Assembly: GCA_017996845.1 (NCBI GenBank)
Contig: JAGOGF010000068.1
Coordinates: 1 to 12,711, forward strand
DNA: 12,711 nucleotides
Direction: 5' to 3'
Source of the DNA: Butyrivibrio sp.
Lineage (GTDB): Bacteria; Bacillota_A; Clostridia; Lachnospirales; Lachnospiraceae
Shown here: positions 1 through 7,300 of the stretch, in pieces
How the letters are laid out: every line of letters starts with the position of its first letter
Numbering within the stretch: the stretch's first letter is position 1
Made by a program: the position numbers and the translations under genes
Notes under the pieces: generated by a model
Told to the model about the DNA's origin: nothing
What the model saw: only the letters and a program-made list of their open reading frames with translations
The model's database searches: none

Positions 1-74
1 TAGCGAGAGGGGGACTTGAACCCTCGACACCGCGGGTATGAACCGCGTGCTCTAGCCAGCTGAGCTACCTCGCC
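1..74 (-). tRNA. elongator tRNA-Met (anticodon CAT)
   Basis: The minus strand folds into a full cloverleaf. The acceptor stem starts GGCGAGG, the D arm pairs GCTC with GAGC, the anticodon stem CGCGG/CCGCG closes loop TTCATAC (anticodon CAT), the variable loop is 5 nt, the T loop is TTCAAGT, and the discriminator base is A at position 1. It is called elongator methionine because it starts with G1 (G1-U72 wobble) and resembles the Bacillus elongator tRNA-Met. An initiator would have C1 unpaired and three G-C pairs next to the anticodon loop. CAT could in principle be the lysidine-modified Ile tRNA, but the body does not suggest it. The acceptor also has a G7-U66 wobble, and the T stem has an A50-C64 mismatch. 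Whether CCA is encoded cannot be seen, because the window ends at the discriminator base. Confidence 0.95.
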
Positions 75-106
75 ATAACAGGTCGGATACCTTTTGTCGT
101 AGCCGA

Positions 107-143
107 CTAGGATAATATACAACTTATAGAGGTATGTTGTCAA
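107..143 (-). promoter_or_regulatory. sigma-A promoter of the tRNA-Met gene
   Basis: On the minus strand a perfect -35 box TTGACA (143-138) is followed after 18 bp by TATATT (119-114), five of six matches to the -10 consensus. Transcription would start near 107, giving a 5' leader of about 33 nt that RNase P would remove. The leader holds a GTCGG/CCGAC inverted pair that could form a weak hairpin. The match is strong, as expected for a stable-RNA gene. The start point itself is inferred. Confidence 0.8.
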
Positions 144-200
144 CTGATTTTTGGATATTTTGTACTGATTTTTTTATGCGATTTTTTATATACTTTTTTT
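144..200 (-). promoter_or_regulatory. A-tract region upstream of the tRNA promoter (UP-element-like)
   Basis: Directly upstream of the -35 box the minus strand has five A-tracts of 4 to 7 bases, at 148-152, 158-161, 169-175, 182-187 and 194-200. Their centres lie about 9.5 to 12.5 bp apart, close to one helical turn. A 10-bp direct repeat (plus strand ACTGATTTTT) occurs at 143-152 and 164-173, offset by 21 bp, or two turns. Such A-tracts upstream of stable-RNA promoters are known to act as UP elements that bind the RNA polymerase alpha C-terminal domain, or to bend DNA. The role here is inferred from position and composition. Confidence 0.5.
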
Positions 201-213
201 CGGCAAGAACGCT

Positions 214-1560
214 TCACACAACCTTATGCGACAGCCATTTGTCGCTTTTGAAACGGAAGGTAAAAAATACTGCCCTGATTGTCCAGTCCGTGAACATCCC
301 GATCCAGACCGCAATCGGACCAAACCCCATTACTCTGCACAGGAATGTACAAAGACTCACACGGAATATCCACATCGAAAGCGTGCTGAGTATCATGGAG
401 AATTTCACATCACCTGCCGCGCGCATTCCATATCCCGGTATAAAGGAAGCTGTCCACACAAGTGGCTTGATGATGGTGATCCACCCCATCATGAACAGAC
501 ACATGTCAGCACTTTCCTTTGTCATTCCGGCCAGCATGGTAATGGGACGCGCCAGCAGATAGATCAGAATACAGCAGGCTGTTACCGTTACTTCTCCCCA
601 GATTGACAGTTTCTTCACATAGTATCTGGCCTCATCTTTCCTGCCTGCTCCCATACACTGTCCCACGACAGTCATCAGTCCGATTCCGATTCCGATCCCT
701 GCGATACCGTTCAGTCCTTCCATAATAGCTGTCATTGCCTGCGCTGCCATGGCAACCGTTCCAAGGGTGGAAATGGTTGACTGGATCGCCAGTTTGCCGA
801 ACTGGAACATTGCAGTTTCCACTCCATTGGGGATTCCAAGCGCAAGAATCGTCTTGATTCTGTGCAGATCCGGTTTGGTCTCCGCATAATTTCTGATGCT
901 GATTTCCTGTCCTTCCCGGTGCAGAAACACATATACTGCAACCGCAGAAACAATTCTGGATACCAGTGTGGCAATTGCAGAGCCCGCGACCCCCATATGC
1001 ATCCCCCAGATCAGCCATCCATTCCCTGCAATATTCAGTGCATTGGAATATACCGCAATCAGCATGGGAAGTTTCGTATTGCGCTGTGCCTGATAAATCG
1101 CGGCTCCCGCATTATACATGGCGATAGCCGGGAAAGAAAGAATCGTATAAAAGAAGTAAGTTGACGCAGCCGTCATTACTTCCGCATCTACTTTCCCGAA
1201 AACAAGATGAAGGAGCGGTGTCCGAAACCACATGCTGAGCAACATGATCACAATTGAAAGAACAAGTGCTACCAGACTCAACTGCTTTGCAGAATTTCTG
1301 GCCTGTTCAGGCTTCTGCTGTCCAATGAAATTGGCACATACAATAACCCCGCCAGTTGCAAGTGCTGAAAAAGCCTGAATAATCAGCATATTCATGGAAT
1401 CGACAAGAGAAACCGCAGAAATAGCAGCCGGTCCAACGTTACTGACCATAATGCTGTCTGCAGTTCCCATCAGAGAATTCAGGAACTGTTCAGCCATAAC
1501 AGGGATCAATAGTTTATACAGATCCCTGTTGCTGAAAATGTGTTTTGGCTCTTCCATCAT
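214..1560 (-). CDS. MATE family multidrug/cation antiporter
   Basis: This 448-residue protein is a multidrug and toxic compound extrusion transporter. It is an inner-membrane antiporter expected to export organic cations or other small molecules in exchange for Na+ or H+. It is almost entirely hydrophobic, with about 12 membrane segments in two six-helix halves, roughly residues 15-215 and 235-435. Family-like features include the N-terminal stretch LLIPVMAEQFLNSLMGTADS (residues 17-36), the second-half GQCMGAGRKDEA (300-311) and a basic C-terminal tail after DWTIRA (425-430). Length is normal for the family. The gene begins 21 bp after argS with ATG-ATG but no recognisable SD, so translation may depend on coupling or readthrough from argS. 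No intrinsic terminator follows. The substrate cannot be predicted, and there is no link to neighbouring functions. The family call is firm, but the subfamily (NorM or DinF-like) is not. Confidence 0.93.
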   Translation of the reverse strand: MMEEPKHIFSNRDLYKLLIPVMAEQFLNSLMGTADSIMVSNVGPAAISAVSLVDSMNMLIIQAFSALATGGVIVCANFIGQQKPEQARNSAKQLSLVALVLSIVIMLLSMWFRTPLLHLVFGKVDAEVMTAASTYFFYTILSFPAIAMYNAGAAIYQAQRNTKLPMLIAVYSNALNIAGNGWLIWGMHMGVAGSAIATLVSRIVSAVAVYVFLHREGQEISIRNYAETKPDLHRIKTILALGIPNGVETAMFQFGKLAIQSTISTLGTVAMAAQAMTAIMEGLNGIAGIGIGIGLMTVVGQCMGAGRKDEARYYVKKLSIWGEVTVTACCILIYLLARPITMLAGMTKESADMCLFMMGWITIIKPLVWTASFIPGYGMRAAGDVKFSMILSTLSMWIFRVSLCTFLCRVMGFGPIAVWIGMFTDWTIRAVFFTFRFKSDKWLSHKVV

Positions 1561-1581
1561 AATATATTGTATCTACGCTGC

Positions 1582-3351
1582 TTACATTTTATCCGGTGCT
1601 GTAAATCCCAACAGATCAATTCCTGTCTCAAGGACTTTCAGTGTAATGTTCAGCAGTGCAATATAACCTTCTTTCCTGTTCTGATCAGGCTCCGTAAGGA
1701 TCTTGGTCTCATGATAAAAGCTGTTAAAATCATTGGACAATTCATAAATATATGCACAGATTCTGTTCGGCATCAGTTCACGGGATGCGCTTTCGATACT
1801 GTCAGCAAATTTGGTCAGCTGCAGCATCAGCATCTTTTCCGTATCACTTGCTGCTGCGTTCAAGAGTGCTTCCTTTGCAGATTTTCCTTCCAGCTCATAT
1901 TTATTCAGAATTGACTTGATCCGAACCATGGTATAAAGAATGTATGGTCCCGTATCTCCTTCAAAAGAAGTAAACTTCTCAATATCAAATACATAGTCCT
2001 TGGAAGGCTGGTTGGAGAGATCTCCATATTTGATTGCGGAAAGTGCAACCTGATGCGCAGTCTTTCTCGCTTCTGCCTCTGCAATATCCTGATTACCCTC
2101 TTTGATTCTGTTATACATCTGTTCATCAATTTCAGAAATCAGATTCTCCAGACGCGGAACGCCTCCCTGTCTGGTCTTAAAAGGTTTGCCATCCTTGCCG
2201 TTCATGGTTCCAAAGCCTACAAAATGCAGCTCTGTTTCCGGCATTACCAGCTTTGTCTTGCGTGCGCAGCGAAATACCTGTGTGAAATACAGTTCCTGTC
2301 TCTTATCAACCACATAGACCATTCCGTCCGGATGAAATTCATCCATTCGCTGGCTGATGGTTGCAAGATCCGTTGTATTATAAAGGGAGGCACCATCTGA
2401 TTTGAGAATCATACAGGGCGGAACTTCCTTGGTATCCGACTCTTCTGCAACATCTACCACAAGCGCGCCCTGACTTTCATGCGCATAACCATGCTGCTTC
2501 ATGTATGTAACCATACCGGGAATCACTTCATGTACATCTGATTCTCCACGCCACAGATCAAAATCCACGTTCAGATTCTGATAATTCTTCTTTAGATCTG
2601 CAACCGATACATTCAGTATATGATGCCATAACGCACGATAACCTTTATGTCCGTTCTGCAGCAGTTTGGTCGCCTCCATGGCTTCTGCCTTATAGACATC
2701 ATCTTCCTTGGATTTCTTACTTGCTTCCGGATAGATCGTTTCCAGTTCTGAAATGGTAAACGGTGCTTCTTTGGGATATGCACCGGAATGATTCTCATCA
2801 AAATAGGGAAGCTCCGGCTTCTGATGATGCAGTTCCGTGATGATCAGTCCCATCTGCAGGCCCCAGTCTCCCAGATGAATATCACCCGTCACCTTATGGC
2901 CTGTATAACGGAGAATTCTCTTTAATGACTCTCCGATAACAGCGGAGCGCAGATGTCCCACGTGAAGCGGTTTGGCGACATTGGGTCCACCGTAATCAAC
3001 GATGAATTCCGGTGCATGACCGGGCTGCTCCACGCCAAACTTTTTCTCATGCAGCATTTTAACAATATACTGTCTGACAAACTCTTTGCTGACTTTTATA
3101 TTCAGGAATCCGGGTTTAACCGATTCCACCGCCTCAAATATTTCATTTCCCTGCAATTTTGCTGCAACTTCATCTGCGATCATAAACGGAGCCTTATGAT
3201 ATTCCTTTGCACCTGCCATTGCACCATTACACTGATATTCACACAAATCAGGCCGGTTGGATAAGGTAACCCGTCCCAGTCCTGCATCATACCCTGCTGC
3301 CACAAATGCATCCGATACTTCCTTTGTAATCAGATCAATTACCTTTTTCAA
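1582..3351 (-). CDS. argS: arginyl-tRNA synthetase
   Basis: This 589-residue class I synthetase attaches arginine to tRNA-Arg in the cytoplasm. The N-terminal ArgRS-specific tRNA-recognition domain spans about residues 1-95. The catalytic Rossmann fold carries the HIGH signature as HVGH (130-133) in a PNVAKPLHVGHLRSA context. The KMSKS region is the degenerate GKPFKTRQGG form (388-397) seen in E. coli-type ArgRS. The C-terminal DALR anticodon-binding domain runs from about 465 to the end, with SFEGDTGPY at 462-470 leading into it. Length and both termini are complete. The start is TTG at 3351-3349, chosen because AAGGAAGG lies 9 nt upstream and residues MKKVIDLITKEVSDAF match the usual family N-terminus. 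The gene follows queH by 147 bp, which hold promoter-like and operator-like sequence, and precedes the MATE gene by 21 bp. Confidence 0.97.
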   Translation of the reverse strand: MKKVIDLITKEVSDAFVAAGYDAGLGRVTLSNRPDLCEYQCNGAMAGAKEYHKAPFMIADEVAAKLQGNEIFEAVESVKPGFLNIKVSKEFVRQYIVKMLHEKKFGVEQPGHAPEFIVDYGGPNVAKPLHVGHLRSAVIGESLKRILRYTGHKVTGDIHLGDWGLQMGLIITELHHQKPELPYFDENHSGAYPKEAPFTISELETIYPEASKKSKEDDVYKAEAMEATKLLQNGHKGYRALWHHILNVSVADLKKNYQNLNVDFDLWRGESDVHEVIPGMVTYMKQHGYAHESQGALVVDVAEESDTKEVPPCMILKSDGASLYNTTDLATISQRMDEFHPDGMVYVVDKRQELYFTQVFRCARKTKLVMPETELHFVGFGTMNGKDGKPFKTRQGGVPRLENLISEIDEQMYNRIKEGNQDIAEAEARKTAHQVALSAIKYGDLSNQPSKDYVFDIEKFTSFEGDTGPYILYTMVRIKSILNKYELEGKSAKEALLNAAASDTEKMLMLQLTKFADSIESASRELMPNRICAYIYELSNDFNSFYHETKILTEPDQNRKEGYIALLNITLKVLETGIDLLGFTAPDKM

Positions 3352-3360
3352 ATTAATAAT

Positions 3361-3368
3361 CCTTCCTT
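3361..3368 (-). promoter_or_regulatory. argS ribosome binding site
   Basis: AAGGAAGG on the minus strand lies 9 nt before the TTG codon at 3351-3349. No ATG is suitably placed, so this site settles the choice of a TTG start. Confidence 0.7.
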
Positions 3369-3423
3369 ATACCAAAAATAGTAACCGTGCATTACCAATG
3401 CTTACGATTGAATCTGCACTGTC

Positions 3424-3452
3424 ATAAAATGTATATAAATACATAAAATCAA
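3424..3452 (-). promoter_or_regulatory. candidate argS promoter containing a 16-bp palindrome
   Basis: The minus strand shows TTGATT (3452-3447, four of six matches to the -35 consensus), a 17-bp spacer and TTTTAT (3429-3424, four of six matches to the -10 consensus). This is a moderate sigma-A candidate placing the start about 65 nt before argS. Nearly the whole spacer is the perfect inverted repeat ATGTAT-TTAT-ATACAT (3444-3429). Its pattern TGTAT-WWWW-ATACA matches the arginine-repressor box core TGAAT-WWWW-ATTCA except for one symmetric change in each arm. A bound protein would block RNA polymerase. The palindrome is directly visible, but the promoter and ArgR assignment are inferred. Confidence 0.4.
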
Positions 3453-3498
3453 ATGTTATTCAGCTATTTTCTTATTGAAACACGTACCGGAGAATCTG

Positions 3499-4215
3499 TC
3501 AAATACCATTCTGCAAACATTCCCCGTTTTTTTCAGCATACTCCTGCTTTTGTCTCTCACGCTCTGCCTTTGAATAACCGCATCCGCAGAAATCCTGGCG
3601 ATACAGATCAAATTTGTGTGACAATTCAATGGAACGCTTATATCCTTCTTTTTTCTTAAAATCAGAAGGAAGAAATGTCACCCCGTATTTCTGCGCCATT
3701 TCTTTTCCGATCTGGTTCAGCTTGTCCGCATTTTTCAAAGGACTGATCGTAAGTGTTGTCGTAAAATAATCAAAGTTCCTGTCTTTTGTAGTTTTTGCAG
3801 TTTCTTCCAGTCTGAGTGCATAACACTTTATGCAGCGGTCTCCGCCTTCCGGACACGCTTCGAGTCCTCGCACCGCTTCCGTATAATCCCCCGGCTGATA
3901 ATTTCCCTCCAGCATTGCAATACGCCTTGCACCCTTATCTGAATGCATGTCCGCAAAATCCTGCCGTTCCACCTGCCTGTTATATTCTTCTATCAGGCGC
4001 TTCTCTTCCGCGACACGCTTATGATATTCTGCTGCCTCGGTAATATTGGGATTATAGAAAAAAACCGTTACATCAAAATACTCTCTTAAATATTCCAGAC
4101 AATAAGAAGAGCATGGGGCACAGCATGCATGCAGTAGCAGCCTTGGATATTCATTTTTTTCCTGAAAAGTGCTGATCATCTGATCCAGCTCTTTGGCATA
4201 ATTTTCTTTATTCAA
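3499..4215 (-). CDS. queH: epoxyqueuosine reductase QueH
   Basis: QueH (DUF208 family) reduces epoxyqueuosine to queuosine in tRNA, the last step of queuosine synthesis, and replaces the unrelated QueG. With the TTG start chosen here it has 238 residues. Metal-site cysteines appear as HACCAPCSSYC (C31, C32, C35, C39), GGDRCIKC (C128, C131) and YRQDFCGCGYS (C210, C212). TLTISPLKN lies between the last two clusters. These match the family pattern for iron and iron-sulfur ligands. The start is TTG at 4215-4213, because GGGGAGG lies 11 nt upstream and MNKENYAKELDQM resembles the N-terminus I recall for QueH relatives. An in-frame ATG at 4254 would add 13 residues but has only a weak SD. The gene follows the carB terminator and appears to have its own promoter. 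No other queuosine gene is in the window, and there is no clear terminator before argS. Confidence 0.92.
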   Translation of the reverse strand: MNKENYAKELDQMISTFQEKNEYPRLLLHACCAPCSSYCLEYLREYFDVTVFFYNPNITEAAEYHKRVAEEKRLIEEYNRQVERQDFADMHSDKGARRIAMLEGNYQPGDYTEAVRGLEACPEGGDRCIKCYALRLEETAKTTKDRNFDYFTTTLTISPLKNADKLNQIGKEMAQKYGVTFLPSDFKKKEGYKRSIELSHKFDLYRQDFCGCGYSKAERERQKQEYAEKNGECLQNGI

Positions 4216-4226
4216 AACAGCATCTG

Positions 4227-4233
4227 CCTCCCC
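4227..4233 (-). promoter_or_regulatory. queH ribosome binding site supporting the TTG start
   Basis: GGGGAGG on the minus strand lies 11 nt before TTG at 4215-4213, a little longer than usual. If the upstream ATG at 4254 were used, this strong SD would fall inside the coding sequence, while that ATG has only AGG four bases upstream. Confidence 0.55.
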
Positions 4234-4272
4234 TGTAACATTCTCTCCGATCATACTGCCTGTTCATTTACT

Positions 4273-4281
4273 ACTATAACA
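4273..4281 (-). promoter_or_regulatory. candidate extended -10 promoter of queH
   Basis: The minus strand reads TGT-TATAGT (4281-4273), an extended -10 element with five of six matches to TATAAT. No good -35 box lies 17 bp upstream, as is common for extended -10 promoters. Transcription would start near 4266, only about 12 nt before the ATG at 4254 but about 50 nt before the TTG at 4215. This is a single-motif call. Confidence 0.4.
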
Positions 4282-4304
4282 CTATTGCAGAATACTGCCT
4301 TACG

Positions 4305-4351
4305 AAAAAGCAGACATTTCCCGAATATAGCAACCGGGCAATGCCTGCTTT
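4305..4351 (-). terminator. intrinsic terminator after carB, possibly bidirectional
   Basis: A 12-bp stem (4307-4318 with 4340-4351, one G-T wobble) is extended after one mismatch by CCCG/CGGG around an 11-nt loop. On the minus strand the right arm runs into TTTTT (4309-4305). It begins 21 bp after the carB stop codon, so it should end the purL-carA-carB transcript. The plus-strand side is also T-rich (TTTCTTTTAT), so it may work in both directions. Confidence 0.85.
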
Positions 4352-4372
4352 CTTTTATCTGAAACAGCATCC

Positions 4373-7300
4373 TCAGATCTTTGCAATATCCACCAGCTGC
4401 AGGCTTTCTTCCTTGCAGGCTGTCTCAAGACTTGCAACCAGTGCCCGTGCGGTATCAAGCGCCGTAATCACGTTTACCCCTGTTTCGATTGCAGTACGGC
4501 GGATCAGGAAGCCATCTCTTGTCTTATCCCGTCCCTGTGTGGGCGTATCAATGACCAGATCAATCTTATGCCCCAGGATCAGATCCATGACCGTCGGAGA
4601 TTCCTGACTGATTTTATTGACTCTTCTGGCATGTACGCCGTTCTGATTCAGTGTTTCTGCCGTTGAAAGCGTTGCATATATGATATAGCCAAGTGCTTCA
4701 TATCTGCGTGCAATATCAATGATCTCACCCTTGTCGGCATCCTTAACCGTAATGATCATCTGCTTATACTGAGGCAGATTAATCCCTGCTCCGAGAAATG
4801 CCTTATAAAGTGCTTCATTAAAGTTCTTGCTGATGCCAAGACATTCACCTGTTGATTTCATCTCCGGTCCAAGGCTGATCTCTGCTCCTCTGATCTTTTC
4901 AAAAGAGAAGACCGGCATTTTGATCGCAATGTAATCCGATTCCGGCTGCAATCCCGGTGTGTAGCCAAGATCCTTCAGTTTCTTACCCATCATGACCTGT
5001 GCTGCGAGATCAACGATCGGAATTCCCGTTACCTTGCTGATATACGGAACGGTACGGGAAGATCTGGGATTGGCTTCAATAATATAGACTTCCTCTCCTA
5101 CCGCAATGAACTGCACATTGATCAGACCGATGATATGAAGCGCCTTCGCCAGTCTTCTGGTGTATTCCGCAATTTTTTCCTTTACCTGCACACTCAGTGT
5201 CTGCGCAGGATATACGGAAATGGAATCTCCCGAATGGACACCGGAGCGTTCGATATGTTCCATAATTCCCGGGATTACAATATCTTCCCCATCACATACC
5301 GCGTCTACTTCTGTCTCTGTTCCCTGCAGATACTTATCGACCAGAATCGGGTGATCCTGTGCATAACGGTTGATGATATTCATGAATTCTTCAATTTCCT
5401 GATCAGAAAGAGCGATCTGCATCCCCTGTCCGCCCAGTACATAGGAAGGGCGCACCAGCACCGGATATCCGAGCCTGTTTGCAACTTCTTTTGCCTCTTC
5501 TGCGGTATAAACGGTAGAACCTGCTGCCCTTGCGATCTGGGTTTCTTCGAGAATCTCATCGAAAATCTCACGATCTTCCGCTGCGTCTACATCTTTTGCA
5601 TCCGTTCCAAAGATCTTAACACCCATTTTCATCAGATCCTGTGTCAGCTTGATCGCTGTCTGTCCACCGAACTGAACAACCGCGCCATCCGGTTTTTCCT
5701 GTCTGACAACATTTTCCACATCTTCTGGTGTTAAGGGTTCAAAATACAGCTTGTCTGCAATATCAAAATCCGTACTGACCGTTTCCGGATTATTATTGAT
5801 GATAATAGTCTCATAACCCGCTTTTTCAAAAGCCCAGGTTGCATGAACCGAACAGTAATCAAATTCGATTCCCTGTCCGATACGGATGGGGCCGGAGCCC
5901 AGAACCAGAATCTTTTTCTTTGGTTCCTTCGCCGCCTGGTCCGCTTCATTCTCTGAGTCCGGACCATTATATACAGAGTAGTAATAAGGCGTTGCTGCCG
6001 CAAACTCTGCTGCACAGGTATCAACGATTTTAAAGGTCGCCGTGATTTGATGATCATAGCGCATCTTTTTTACTTCCTCTGTCTGCATGCCCGTGAGTCT
6101 GGCAATGACCGTATCCGGATATTCCAGACGTTTTGCTTCCAGCAGAATCTCAGGCGTCAGCTGTTCCTGCTGCAGTTTCTGTTCCATTCTGACCAGTACA
6201 TGCAGCTTATTGATAAACCAGTGGTCAATCATGGTGATCGCATGAATCTGATCAAAGGAAAAGTTTCTGCGAAGCGCCTCTGCAATGACCCAGATTCTCT
6301 GATCATCGATCACGGCAAGACGTTCTGTCAGTTCCTCATCGGAAAGATCTGAAAAGTCATAGCTTAAAAGACAATCCACATGCTGTTCCAGAGAACGGAT
6401 TGCTTTCATCATGGCTCCTTCGAAGTTCGTACAGATACTCATAACTTCTCCGGTTGCTTTCATCTGTGTTGAAAGAGTACGTTTTGCCGTTATAAATTTA
6501 TCAAAAGGAAGTCTTGGGAACTTCACAACGCAGTAATCCAGTGTCGGTTCAAAACTTGCAAAAGTCTTTCCCGTAATTGCATTCTTAATTTCATCCAGTG
6601 TATAGCCGAGCGCGATCTTGGCTGCAACCTTTGCAATCGGGTAGCCGGTCGCCTTGGATGCCAGTGCAGAAGAACGGCTGACACGCGGATTTACCTCTAT
6701 GACACAATATTCAAAGCTGGTAGGGTGAAGTGCGAACTGCACGTTGCAGCCGCCTGTGATTTTGAGCTCATTGATGATATTCAGGGATGCACTTCTGAGC
6801 ATCTGATACTCTTTATCACTGAGTGTCTGAGACGGTGCTACGACGATACTGTCTCCTGTATGAACACCAACCGGATCGATATTCTCCATATTGCAGACCG
6901 TGATGCAGTTGCCTGCACTGTCACGGATAACTTCATATTCGATTTCCTTCCAACCGGAAATACAGCGCTCTACCAGAACCTCATGTGCACGGGACAGACG
7001 CAGCCCGTTGGACAGAATATCCTCCAGTTCTGCCTGATCATGCGCAATACCGCCGCCGCTGCCGCCAAGTGTATAGGCCGGGCGCAGCACAACCGGATAG
7101 CCGATTTCGCGTGCGAATACGGCGCCGCTTTCTACATCGTGAACCACCAGTGAAGCTGCGCAGGGTTCCCCGATTTTTTCCATGGTATCCTTGAATTCCT
7201 GCCGATCTTCTGCCTTTTTGATCGTTTCGGCATTGGTTCCCAGCAGTTTGATATGATGAGAAGCCAGAAAACCGGATTCGTCCAGTTCCATTCCCAGATT

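Noticed and set aside
134..606. Overlapping plus-strand open frames starting in the tRNA-MATE spacer
   Set aside because: They run antisense to the MATE coding sequence in two frames with no SD or domain. The first begins inside the tRNA promoter.
3352..3498. T-box riboswitch upstream of argS
   Set aside because: The spacer is only 147 bp, and I see no T-box specifier-loop architecture, no conserved T-box sequence and no terminator hairpin with T-run.
5135..5734. 199-codon open frame on the plus strand inside carB
   Set aside because: It lies wholly antisense to conserved carB sequence, has no SD, and its translation shows no recognisable domain. It is a shadow of carB codon bias.
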